Both the position numbers and the translations under genes were made by a program. Shown piece by piece: positions 19,441 to 25,254 of a stretch of DNA of 25,254 bases; the stretch's first letter is position 1, and the number at the start of each line of letters is the position of its first letter. Source of the stretch: a bacterium (GTDB lineage Bacteria > Patescibacteriota > Minisyncoccia > Phycocordibacterales > UBA10002); the NCBI GenBank assembly GCA_030649775.1, contig JAUSFR010000074.1:1-25254 (forward strand), written 5' to 3'. The notes beneath the pieces are model-generated. The model was not told the origin of the DNA. It ran no database searches and was given only the letters and a program-made list of their open reading frames with translations.

Positions 19441-20310
19441 TTATAGTGTAAGCCCCTTTAAGAAAACTTTAAACTCCTCCTTGGCTTCGGAGTGGAGCAG
19501 GCCGAACCGCACGGTTGCCTTGAGAAAGCCGACTTTGGAACCGCAGTCCAGCCATTCGCCTTCCAGCTGTGCCCCAAAAATATTTCCCGAACGAGCCACA
19601 ACATCAAGCGCGTGCGCGAGACGGAGTTCTTCGCCATCCGCTGCCTTTACCTTTTTAAGAGCGGACATTACTTCGGGGGTGATGATGTACTTCCCGACGA
19701 GTGCGAGGTTTGAGGGTGCCGTTTTGAGTGACGGTTTCTCCACGATTTCTCGTATTTTGTGTATATTCCCTTCTACGTGGTCGGCACGCACAATACCTTT
19801 TGAAGATACAACTTCAGGCGGTACCTCGGCGAGAGCGACGATTGAGGTGCCGTATTTTTCATACGCGGTAATGAGTTGCCGGAGCGCGGGCGTCTTTCCC
19901 AAGATAAGGTCGTCGCCGAAGAGCACCGCGACTGCCTCGTTCTCCATCAAATGCGCCGCGGTGAGAAGCGCGTCTCCGTCTCCCTTGGGATACTTCTGGC
20001 GGATATAGGCGAAACGGGCGAGGTTTGCGATATCGCGCACCAGTTTTGCGGATTCGGGTTTCCCTTTTTCTTCAAGAGTGCGTTCAAGACCGGGAGCCAC
20101 GTCAAAATGGTCTTCAATGCTACGCTTCTCCCTTCCGGTCACGAAGATAATATCGGTAATACCCGACGCCACCGCCTCCTCCACGAGATACTGCACCGTG
20201 GGTTTATCCACGATGGGGAGCATTTCCTTCGGTTGTGCCTTGGTCGCGGGCAAGAAGCGGGTCCCGAGTCCCGCCACCGGGATAATTGCTTTGGTAATTT
20301 TTTGAATCAT
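19441..20310 (-). CDS. galU: UTP-glucose-1-phosphate uridylyltransferase
   Basis: Makes UDP-glucose from UTP and glucose-1-phosphate, for envelope polysaccharide. 289 residues, normal length. Nucleotide-binding signature AIIPVAGLGTRFLPATKAQP with PKEMLPIVDKPTVQYLVEEA. Further family marks are GREKRSIEDHFD, AVLFGDDLI, KGIVRADHVEGNIHKIREIVEKP, GKYIITPEVMSAL and GEWLDCGSKVGFLKA. The first 4 bp overlap the stop of the phosphomannomutase-like gene (ATGA at 20307-20310), so the two are translationally coupled and probably feed nucleotide-sugar synthesis together. Confidence 0.95.
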   Translation of the reverse strand: MIQKITKAIIPVAGLGTRFLPATKAQPKEMLPIVDKPTVQYLVEEAVASGITDIIFVTGREKRSIEDHFDVAPGLERTLEEKGKPESAKLVRDIANLARFAYIRQKYPKGDGDALLTAAHLMENEAVAVLFGDDLILGKTPALRQLITAYEKYGTSIVALAEVPPEVVSSKGIVRADHVEGNIHKIREIVEKPSLKTAPSNLALVGKYIITPEVMSALKKVKAADGEELRLAHALDVVARSGNIFGAQLEGEWLDCGSKVGFLKATVRFGLLHSEAKEEFKVFLKGLTL

Positions 20311-21062
20311 ACCTCAATACTACTACGAATAATTTCCTTGGTCTGTTCGGGACCGGTTACCGAAACCGTGGTTACGCCCGTCGCGATGACGGGGTGGTCG
20401 TTCCCCCCGGGACCGAGGTCATCACCAAAAAAAACCATCTGTTTTCGGGGAATGTTCAGGTACTTTTCCATCTGCATAATCCCATACGCCTTGTCTATTC
20501 CCTTTCGCGTCACGTCAATGGAGCTTGTACCACCGGTGCGAATCTCAAACTCGGGAATGAGTTTCTCCAGAACCGCTATCATCGCGAGGCGTTTTTTTCG
20601 GTCGGGGTCCCACGCGGATTTCAGCGGGAGCGGTGCTGAAGACCCGTACGCCCCGAAGGTAATCTGCGTACCGCGGTCTTCAATGAGTTCGCCATACACG
20701 GGTTCGGGTACTTTGAAACCAACGGTAATGAACATCTGTTCAAATGCCTTCAAAATTCGGGTGCGCTCGTCCCGCGAAAGCATCTCGGCATACACATTCT
20801 GCCACCCGTTGTTGTGATAGCGGTAAAAAGCCGTACCACAGGTGGAAAAGAGCGATAAATGTTCCAAGTTCCCCGTGGTGAGCTTTGGCACAAACTGTTT
20901 TTGAAACTGGGCAAACGAACCACCCGAAATAATCGCGACCTTCGTGCTCCTCAGCAACTGACGAAGGAGCTCGGCCATTTCATCATCAATGGGCTGTTTG
21001 CTCTCCGCAAGCGTTTTATCCAAATCAAACACAAACAGTTTTTTATCGGCGTATTTTTTCAT
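20307..21062 (-). CDS. HAD-IIB hydrolase resembling eukaryotic-type phosphomannomutase
   Basis: 251 residues from MKKYADKKLFVFDLDKTL. HAD motif I is DLDKT (Asp13 nucleophile, Asp15), motif II is the Ser/Gly of AIISGGSF, and motif IV is MVFFGDDLGPGGNDHPV. Between them GGTSSIDVTRKGIDKAYGI resembles the PMM signature (GG-S-D-KG-DK), which links it to eukaryotic-type phosphomannomutases rather than to plain Cof phosphatases. A mannose-phosphate mutase or a sugar phosphatase are both possible. Coupled to galU by a 4-bp overlap. The frame upstream of 21062 lies across the Nudix gene end and is rejected. Confidence 0.8.
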   Translation of the reverse strand: MKKYADKKLFVFDLDKTLAESKQPIDDEMAELLRQLLRSTKVAIISGGSFAQFQKQFVPKLTTGNLEHLSLFSTCGTAFYRYHNNGWQNVYAEMLSRDERTRILKAFEQMFITVGFKVPEPVYGELIEDRGTQITFGAYGSSAPLPLKSAWDPDRKKRLAMIAVLEKLIPEFEIRTGGTSSIDVTRKGIDKAYGIMQMEKYLNIPRKQMVFFGDDLGPGGNDHPVIATGVTTVSVTGPEQTKEIIRSSIEV

Positions 21063-21100
21063 ACTCTGTTTGCTATAGAACGGTTTTTCCGCACGGCATG

Positions 21101-21514
21101 TTATGTGGTCATCGGAGGGAGTTTCTCCAGAAAACGTTTGATGCGGAACGTCGACTCCCGCGTCAGAAATTCCTCTTTGGAAATCCACTCAAACTCGGAG
21201 TGTTCAAAACTAAGGGTTACCTTCGTACCCGAGGGAACTTTCGCGAAGTAGCCCACGGCCACCCAATACTCTCCTCGTGGATTGACCCAGGCCAAACAAT
21301 CAAGAAGCGAGAGAGTCTCCACGTTAAATCCCACTTCCTCGCGTATTTCACGTTTGATACTGTTGAGAAGGTCTTCTCCAAACTCCACTTCCCCGCCGGG
21401 CAAGTCCCAGGTAAGCGGTCTCGACGGGTCGGTGTTTGAACGGCGAAGCGCGAGGATGTTTCCGTCTTCGCGAATAAGTATTGCCTTTTGAGCTATGTTT
21501 GTTGGGCTAGACAT
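21101..21514 (-). CDS. Nudix hydrolase
   Basis: 137 residues. Complete Nudix box GGEVEFGEDLLNSIKREIREEVGF (about 40-63) with the metal-binding REIREE. N-terminal strand QKAILIREDGNILALRRS and the later SFEHSEFEWISKEEF are usual for the fold. It hydrolyses a nucleoside diphosphate linked to another group; substrates may be oxidised or non-canonical (d)NTPs, but this cannot be decided from sequence. It ends 38 bp before the HAD gene and starts 9 bp after the membrane protein, so all are likely one operon. TATAAC (8 bp upstream) may also drive it. Confidence 0.88.
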   Translation of the reverse strand: MSSPTNIAQKAILIREDGNILALRRSNTDPSRPLTWDLPGGEVEFGEDLLNSIKREIREEVGFNVETLSLLDCLAWVNPRGEYWVAVGYFAKVPSGTKVTLSFEHSEFEWISKEEFLTRESTFRIKRFLEKLPPMTT

Positions 21515-21523
21515 ACCGCTATG

Positions 21524-22084
21524 TTATAGAACACTGGCCACTCCCGCAACCAGCAAGATGCCGAGAAAGTTCATCACAAACGCGACAGGAAGCAGTACGG
21601 CAAGACGCGTGCGCGAAAGACCGAGGAGTGAAAGTCCAAATTCATCGGGAAGCGGAGAGGCAATGATGAGTGCGCCGAGTAGCGGAGCGAGCCATTTCCA
21701 GAAACCGAGGTGAAAGGAATTCAGAAAATGGCGAACCGCGCGTTTGGGGAACAGTGCCTTAATATCGTCCGCGAGTCGGTCTCGGATGAAAAGAAACAGT
21801 ATGAGGTCTCCGCACATCGCGCCGAGGGCGCCAAAGAGCGCGACCGTCCACGGCGAGATGTTTTGCGAAAGCTCCGCGAGGAAGATAACGGCAGGCGCAA
21901 GCGTAAAAGCAGAAGTGAAAAAAATCCCGACCACAAAACTTTCAAATACCATCCCGGTATCGGTAGACGCGAGAAAATCAGAGAGGGCTCCCGATGAAAT
22001 CAGGAACCATGCGATAAGCACGCTCACCCCAACGCTCATAAGGTCTTCTTTTAAATTCTTTCTTGCATGCGCGCGCGAGAGCAT
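21524..22084 (-). CDS. Multi-pass membrane protein of unknown function
   Basis: 186 residues with about five hydrophobic segments: VSVLIAWFLISSGALSDFL, MVFESFVVGIFFTSAFTLAPAVIFLA, WTVALFGALGAMCGDLILFLFI, WLAPLLGALIIASPLPDEFGLSLLGL and LAVLLPVAFVMNFLGILLVAGV. SPLPDEFG resembles the re-entrant loop of VTT/DedA-like or small-molecule exporter proteins, but similarity is too weak for a family call. A -10-like TATACT (22092-22097) lies 7 bp before the ATG. The Nudix gene follows after 9 bp. Confidence 0.72.
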   Translation of the reverse strand: MLSRAHARKNLKEDLMSVGVSVLIAWFLISSGALSDFLASTDTGMVFESFVVGIFFTSAFTLAPAVIFLAELSQNISPWTVALFGALGAMCGDLILFLFIRDRLADDIKALFPKRAVRHFLNSFHLGFWKWLAPLLGALIIASPLPDEFGLSLLGLSRTRLAVLLPVAFVMNFLGILLVAGVASVL

Positions 22085-22092
22085 ACCGTTAA

Positions 22093-22173
22093 GTATACCC
22101 CCACACCAACTTTGGTGTAAAAGTTGGTGTGGGGGTATACCCTCATACCAACGTTGGTGTAAAAGTTAGTGCG
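22093..22173. repeat. Two tandem copies of an ACCAAC hairpin
   Basis: Copy 1: perfect 21-bp arms (22093-22113 and 22120-22140, GTATACCCCCACACCAAC... and its complement) around GGTGTA. An alternative ACACCA-ACTT-TGGTGT fold overlaps the loop. Copy 2 (22144-22173) repeats CATACCAACGTTGGTGTAAA with decayed right arm. The outer arm includes the -10 of the 21524-22084 gene. Confidence 0.85.
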
Positions 22174-22178
22174 AGAGA

Positions 22179-22499
22179 TTACACTTGCATCAAAATCACC
22201 GCTAGGATGCCGAGTCCTATGCCAAATTTATTAAGCAAGGAAAGATTTTCGTGGAAAAACAAGACCCCGACCAAGATGACGGCAATGAGATTCAGCACCG
22301 TAAAGATTGAAATCGCTTTGGATAGATATTCGTAGCGAAGCGAAAAAGCCCAGATAACGGTACCGACGGTGTAGAGTCCGACCCCGAGCCACAACCACAT
22401 CTGCTTGTTTGCGAGATGGGCGTATTTAAATGAAATATCGGCGACCGCTTCAAAGACGACGGCGAGGAGTATGAGAACGAGAAAATAGGGATTATTCAC
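22179..22499 (-). CDS. Small multidrug resistance (EmrE-like) transporter
   Basis: 106 residues, four membrane helices: YFLVLILLAVVFEAVADISFKYA, WLWLGVGLYTVGTVIWAFSLR, AISIFTVLNLIAVILVGVLFFHE and KFGIGLGILAVILMQV. Glu17 in the first helix (VVFEAVAD) is in the position of the proton/drug-coupling Glu14 of EmrE. It should work as a dimer exporting cationic compounds, or as an EamA-half type transporter. TATACT lies 10 bp before the ATG. It stands alone between a hairpin repeat and a small membrane-protein gene. Confidence 0.83.
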   Translation of the reverse strand: MNNPYFLVLILLAVVFEAVADISFKYAHLANKQMWLWLGVGLYTVGTVIWAFSLRYEYLSKAISIFTVLNLIAVILVGVLFFHENLSLLNKFGIGLGILAVILMQV

Positions 22500-22526
22500 G
22501 TCAAAAGTATATCACGCGTAGAATAG

Positions 22527-22727
22527 CTAGAGATTTCCGAGAGAACTATAGGTGTCCAGAAATGAAGGTACCGCAAAGACGAGGCCGATAAGCGGTAAGA
22601 CAAATGCGACCACCGAGACGATGAGCACGGCGAGAAAATATTTCCGCGTCTTCTCCGTAGAAACATAGATAGCATCTACCTTCTGCTCCAGCGTAGCTAA
22701 CTTTTGCGCGAGTTCTTGTTCGTTCAT
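22527..22727 (-). CDS. Small protein with coiled coil and one membrane helix
   Basis: 66 residues from MNEQELAQKLATLEQKVDAIYVSTEKTRKYF, a heptad-like helix, followed by one or two hydrophobic spans (LAVLIVSVVAFVLPLIGLVFAVP). Small proteins of this plan are frequent in Parcubacteria; function unknown. The ATG at 22727 fits a -10-like TACGAT 6 bp upstream, which lies inside the end of the neighbouring gene's spacer. The in-frame ATG at 22763 would overlap that gene. Confidence 0.65.
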   Translation of the reverse strand: MNEQELAQKLATLEQKVDAIYVSTEKTRKYFLAVLIVSVVAFVLPLIGLVFAVPSFLDTYSSLGNL

Positions 22728-22741
22728 AAAGATATCGTACA

Positions 22742-23110
22742 CTATTTCAAAGCGGTAAACCACGAGCGAAGCTTTCGGACGAGGTCATCCAAATCCGCAT
22801 AGTCGAGATACTCTCCCTTCAAATAGCGCAGCCCCGAAGATGATTTCGCCCCCTCCTTTCGGACAAAGAGAATGGGGATATTCATCGTATCCGCCCAACC
22901 GAACTCGATTCCCTGCCCCGTGGATGGATAGGAGACTTCGCCGATGACAGCGCCGGCGTCTTTCAAGAACTCCTTGGTGGATTTGTTCTGTTCGTGCCAC
23001 ACATGCGGAAAGACAAGCTCGTGTCCTGTTCCCTCCACCGCTTTTTTGAGCGGTTCATAGAACTCCTTTTCGTAATCAAAACTACTCGCGTGTGTGATTA
23101 TGATTTTCAT
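22742..23110 (-). CDS. Nucleoside 2-deoxyribosyltransferase-like protein
   Basis: 122 residues. KIIITHASSFDYEKEFYEPLKKAVEG is the first strand and helix of the fold; AGAVIGEVSYPSTGQGIEFGWADTMNIPILFV carries the motif with the catalytic-type glutamate (GIEFGWA) seen in nucleoside deoxyribosyltransferases and related DNPH1/BlsM hydrolases. It could exchange or hydrolyse the base of a deoxynucleos(t)ide, in line with other deoxynucleotide genes in the window, but substrate is unknown. It starts 4 bp after the 3' end of tRNA-His and may share its transcript. Confidence 0.7.
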   Translation of the reverse strand: MKIIITHASSFDYEKEFYEPLKKAVEGTGHELVFPHVWHEQNKSTKEFLKDAGAVIGEVSYPSTGQGIEFGWADTMNIPILFVRKEGAKSSSGLRYLKGEYLDYADLDDLVRKLRSWFTALK

Positions 23111-23114
23111 TTTG

Positions 23115-23186
23115 GGCGACTAGAGAGAATCGAACTCTCGAATTTTGCTCCACAAGCAAATGTTTTTCCACTAAACTATAGTCGCC
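23115..23186 (-). tRNA. tRNA-His (anticodon GTG)
   Basis: Acceptor GCGACTA/TAGTCGC (7 bp), anticodon stem TTTGC/GCAAA with loop TTGTGGA, T-stem GAGAG/CTCTC with loop TTCGATT. The extra 5' G (position -1, at 23186) faces C73 (23115), the identity pair of tRNA-His, here encoded in the gene. CCA is not encoded. Only 4 bp separate it from HNH gene 1 upstream and from the deoxyribosyltransferase-like gene downstream, so it is likely cut from a longer transcript. Confidence 0.96.
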
Positions 23187-23190
23187 ATCC

Positions 23191-23691
23191 TTACGTTCTT
23201 AAGATACGGGCTAAACGTAATTTCTCTACACTATCATAATGCACTAGGTGATGACAATTTCTACAGAGCCACGCGAGATTATTGACGAAATTATTAGACC
23301 TATTCTCATCTATATGATGCACGACAATTATTCTTTCATCTTTCTCACAACACAGAAGACATATGGGATCTTTACCACTACCTAGCATAATTTTTCTGTA
23401 CTGCACATTCCACCCACCCTTCCACAGCTTATGCCTTGTGCCTGTATACTGTTGATTTCTCCACACTGTCTGGCAGGACTTGGAACAAAAGAATTTTCTG
23501 CTTTTAGAGTGGGCGAGTTGCTTAAGCCCTCGGTATATTTGAGCCTGGCATATTTCACAGTTTACGATCTTTCCTTTCTGTACTGAAGCGTAGTAACACG
23601 AGCGTGAACAAAAAAGACCATAGCCCTTCCTTAGGTAAAAAAGCTTTGTATGAAAGCTTCTTCCGCACTGTCTGCAGTTCACTTCAGGCAT
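23191..23691 (-). CDS. HNH endonuclease with zinc-ribbon repeats, paralogue 1
   Basis: 166 residues. Two N-terminal Cys-rich modules (CRQCGRSFHTKLFYLRKGYG...FCSRSC and CEICQAQIYRGL...FFCSKSCQTVW), each a CxxC...CxxxC zinc ribbon for DNA binding. The C-terminal HNH domain has CLLC, VVHHIDENRSNNFVNNLAWLC and CRNCHHLVH (His-His, Asn, His plus four Zn cysteines). This layout resembles free-standing homing or phage-type HNH nucleases. It overlaps paralogue 2 by 8 bp and ends 4 bp before tRNA-His. The proteins share the same domain plan and many motifs, so they arose by tandem duplication. Confidence 0.87.
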   Translation of the reverse strand: MPEVNCRQCGRSFHTKLFYLRKGYGLFCSRSCYYASVQKGKIVNCEICQAQIYRGLKQLAHSKSRKFFCSKSCQTVWRNQQYTGTRHKLWKGGWNVQYRKIMLGSGKDPICLLCCEKDERIIVVHHIDENRSNNFVNNLAWLCRNCHHLVHYDSVEKLRLARILRT

Positions 23692-24190
23692 ACTCTTTTT
23701 TATGAATCGTATAAAGTATGTTCTCTCTTTCCTGATAGTGGTGGACCAAAAAATGACAGTTGTGACACAACCACGTCAAGTTGTTTAGCCTGTTGTTCTC
23801 TCGATTTTTATCCAGATGGTGAACAAGTAAAATGCGTTTATCATTTTTCTCGCATAACCGACAAAAAGCCTTTACCCCACTCCTTAAAACATGCCTTTTG
23901 TAGGAAAACTCACCAGTCTTCCAGTTACCACTTTTTTCCTGAATGAAATAACTATTGTGCCAGATAAGGCTACACTTCTTTGAGCAAAATAATTTGCCAC
24001 TTTGCGAGCCCTTTATGCTTTTGAGCGATTTGTAGACTTCCTTTGAACAGATTGCACACGTTATTTGTTTTCCTTTTCTTCGGGATAAACTACTGCAAAC
24101 TCTCGAGCAGTACTTACCGTATCCTAATTTTAACCAGTTAGGCTTGGTATAGAACTCTTTTTTACACAAGCGACAGGCAACATGTGGCAT
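23684..24190 (-). CDS. HNH endonuclease with zinc-ribbon repeats, paralogue 2
   Basis: 168 residues from MPHVACRLCKKEFYTKPNWL. Same plan as its neighbour: CRLC...YCSRVC and CAICSKEVYKSL...FCSKKC ribbons, then CRLC, LVHHLDKNRENNRLNNLTWLC and CHNCHFLVHH. The start at 24190 is supported by TATTCT (24197-24202) 6 bp upstream and by alignment with paralogue 1; the frame further upstream adds 29 unrelated residues. AT content is visibly higher than in the surrounding genes, for both paralogues, which suggests acquisition from another genome. Confidence 0.87.
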   Translation of the reverse strand: MPHVACRLCKKEFYTKPNWLKLGYGKYCSRVCSSLSRRKGKQITCAICSKEVYKSLKSIKGSQSGKLFCSKKCSLIWHNSYFIQEKSGNWKTGEFSYKRHVLRSGVKAFCRLCEKNDKRILLVHHLDKNRENNRLNNLTWLCHNCHFLVHHYQERENILYTIHKKEYA

Positions 24191-24294
24191 CGGTACAGAA
24201 TACAACGGGTGACTGCAAAAGTAAAGACGATAGACTGTGGATAACAAACGAATGTGCCTAATCACCCCTTGAAGCATGTGCTATCCTAGAGAGC

Positions 24295-24957
24295 ATGATA
24301 AAGATAGAAGCCTCATGGAAAGTGGCACTTGAAGAAGAATTCGGGAAGCCATACTTTAAGGAACTGTCCAAGTTTGTGCGGAGCGAGTATCTTTCCGCAC
24401 AGGTGTTCCCTCCCCCGAAGTTTATCTTCCACGCATTTGAGCTCTGTCCATTCGATAAGGTAAAGGTGGTGATACTCGGACAGGACCCGTACCACGGCGA
24501 CGGACAAGCGCACGGACTTTCATTTTCCGTACCCGAGAAGGTCGGTATACCCCCCTCGCTTAAAAATATCTACAAGGAAATCGTAAGTGACGTAGGAGGA
24601 GCACTGCCAGCCCATGGGAACTTGGAACACTTGGCCAAGCAGGGTGTTCTACTTCTTAATGCAACGCTCACCGTGCGAGCGCACACGGCCGGCTCGCATC
24701 AGGAGAAAGGGTGGGAGCAGTTTACGGACGCGGTCATACAGACCTTGTCCGACAAAAAAGAGCATTTGGTATTTTTGCTGTGGGGCAACTACGCCAAAAA
24801 GAAAAGTGAGCTTATTGATTTTGAGAAACATCTCGTTCTTGAATCGGCACATCCTTCCCCATTTTCGGCCTACAATGGCTTTTTCGGAAATAAACATTTC
24901 AGCCAAACGAATAGGTATCTTGAAAAGCAGGGTGTAGCGCCGATTAAATGGATTTAA
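24295..24957 (+). CDS. ung: Uracil-DNA glycosylase, family 1
   Basis: Removes uracil from DNA. 220 residues, normal length. Catalytic motif VVILGQDPYHGDGQAHGLSFSV (water-activating Asp), PPSLKNIYKEI, GVLLLNATLTVRAH, FLLWGNYAKKK and the minor-groove loop ESAHPSPFSAYNGFFGNKHFSQTN (HPSP-S). It complements dcd and thyA in keeping uracil out of DNA. A -10-like TATCCT (24282-24287) lies 7 bp before the ATG. Divergent from the HNH genes and followed by a strong terminator. Confidence 0.97.
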   Translation: MIKIEASWKVALEEEFGKPYFKELSKFVRSEYLSAQVFPPPKFIFHAFELCPFDKVKVVILGQDPYHGDGQAHGLSFSVPEKVGIPPSLKNIYKEIVSDVGGALPAHGNLEHLAKQGVLLLNATLTVRAHTAGSHQEKGWEQFTDAVIQTLSDKKEHLVFLLWGNYAKKKSELIDFEKHLVLESAHPSPFSAYNGFFGNKHFSQTNRYLEKQGVAPIKWI

Positions 24958-24960
24958 ACC

Positions 24961-25000
24961 AAACAAAAAACATGATGTATAGACATCATGTTTTTTGTTT
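24961..25000 (+). terminator. Bidirectional terminator after ung
   Basis: AAACAAAAAACATGATGT-ATAG-ACATCATGTTTTTTGTTT: a perfect 18-bp palindrome whose outer part is the A/T tract. It works as ACATGATGT/ACATCATGT plus U-run on both strands. Confidence 0.9.
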
Positions 25001-25254
25001 ACTGGTGTCTCTATTGTACCAAACTCGCACCTATTTCCAAAACAAAGTGAGGTAATGACTTCGCACGCTCGGCGTGCGTGGTGAAGCAAAACTGAATCGT
25101 CCGCTCGGAGAATGCCCCACGCACTGGCGAGTACGCCAGCAACCCCGAAAGAAAAAACACTCCTTGCATTTCTGATTTTGCGCGCGCCCGATTTTTTCTG
25201 AAAAAGGAAAGGGTGTTTTTCTTTCGGGGTTCTGCCCTCCAAGTATTCGGGCAG
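25001..25254. other. Structured non-coding edge region
   Basis: No convincing gene. CGCACGC/GCGTGCG (25062-25078) and CTGGCG/CGCCAG (25124-25139) hairpins, then a large inverted repeat (25141-25165 with 25204-25231; AACCCCGAAAGAAAAA at one end and its complement at the other). A possible minus-strand promoter (TTGGAA, 16 bp, TACAAT near 25012-25017) would read into the ung terminator. A minus-strand frame crosses it (25242 downward) but continues antisense through ung, so I do not call it a gene. Confidence 0.5.

Noticed and set aside
19876..20817. 313-codon plus-strand frame
   Set aside because: It lies antisense to galU and the phosphomannomutase-like gene and reads as low-quality Arg/Ser/Phe-rich sequence without motifs.
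24649..25242. 197-codon minus-strand frame at the right edge
   Set aside because: More than half is antisense to ung and it crosses the ung terminator and several hairpins.

Overview
The window looks like a piece of a Candidate Phyla Radiation (Patescibacteria) genome, most likely Parcubacteria. This is inferred from gene content, not from a marker search. Genes are short and tightly packed, and 4-8 bp start/stop overlaps are common. Many small proteins cannot be named. Biosynthetic pathways are present only in part. rplK is not followed by rplA, which fits Parcubacteria lineages reported to lack ribosomal protein L1. Many start codons sit 6-8 bp behind a -10 hexamer with no Shine-Dalgarno sequence, which suggests leaderless mRNAs.

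Layout. 1-404: 5' part of argS (minus strand). 596-6274, all minus: a deoxynucleotide-pool block with an HD-domain 5'-nucleotidase, tmk, two small unknown proteins coupled to glyA, thyA, dcd and a CYTH protein. 6513-9536: an unknown protein, then a plus-strand vapB-vapC-folA unit whose toxin gene overlaps dihydrofolate reductase, then an orphan histidine kinase. 9637-11130: rplK, nusG, secE. 11281-11530: a candidate structured RNA with its own promoter and terminator. 11650-14317: SIMPL-domain protein, folD, DUF3105 protein. 14435-15967: an efflux adaptor (plus). 16016-18292: a histidine locus (TrpR-like regulator, His-rich leader peptide, attenuator, hisG, hisI) bracketed by copies of one palindrome. 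18308-23110: metallo-beta-lactamase fold protein, unknown protein, galU, phosphomannomutase-like HAD, Nudix, membrane protein, SMR transporter, small membrane protein, deoxyribosyltransferase-like protein. 23115-24190: tRNA-His next to two tandem HNH endonuclease paralogues. 24295-24957: ung (plus), then a structured non-coding edge.

How the genes fit together. glyA, thyA, folA, folD, dcd, tmk, an HD nucleotidase, Nudix, a deoxyribosyltransferase-like protein and uracil-DNA glycosylase give an almost complete one-carbon/thymidylate cycle plus uracil exclusion from DNA. thyA, dcd and folD each start directly behind a copy of one structured CTAGGC repeat, and a half copy lies upstream of glyA.

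The most striking item is the histidine leader. A 29-codon ORF too short for ordinary gene calling carries His-His-His. It lies between a TrpR-family gene and hisG and is followed by a strong terminator whose 5' arm can instead pair with the leader ORF. This is the logic of a his attenuator. Almost every intergenic gap holds hairpins belonging to several small local families. These are described separately below.
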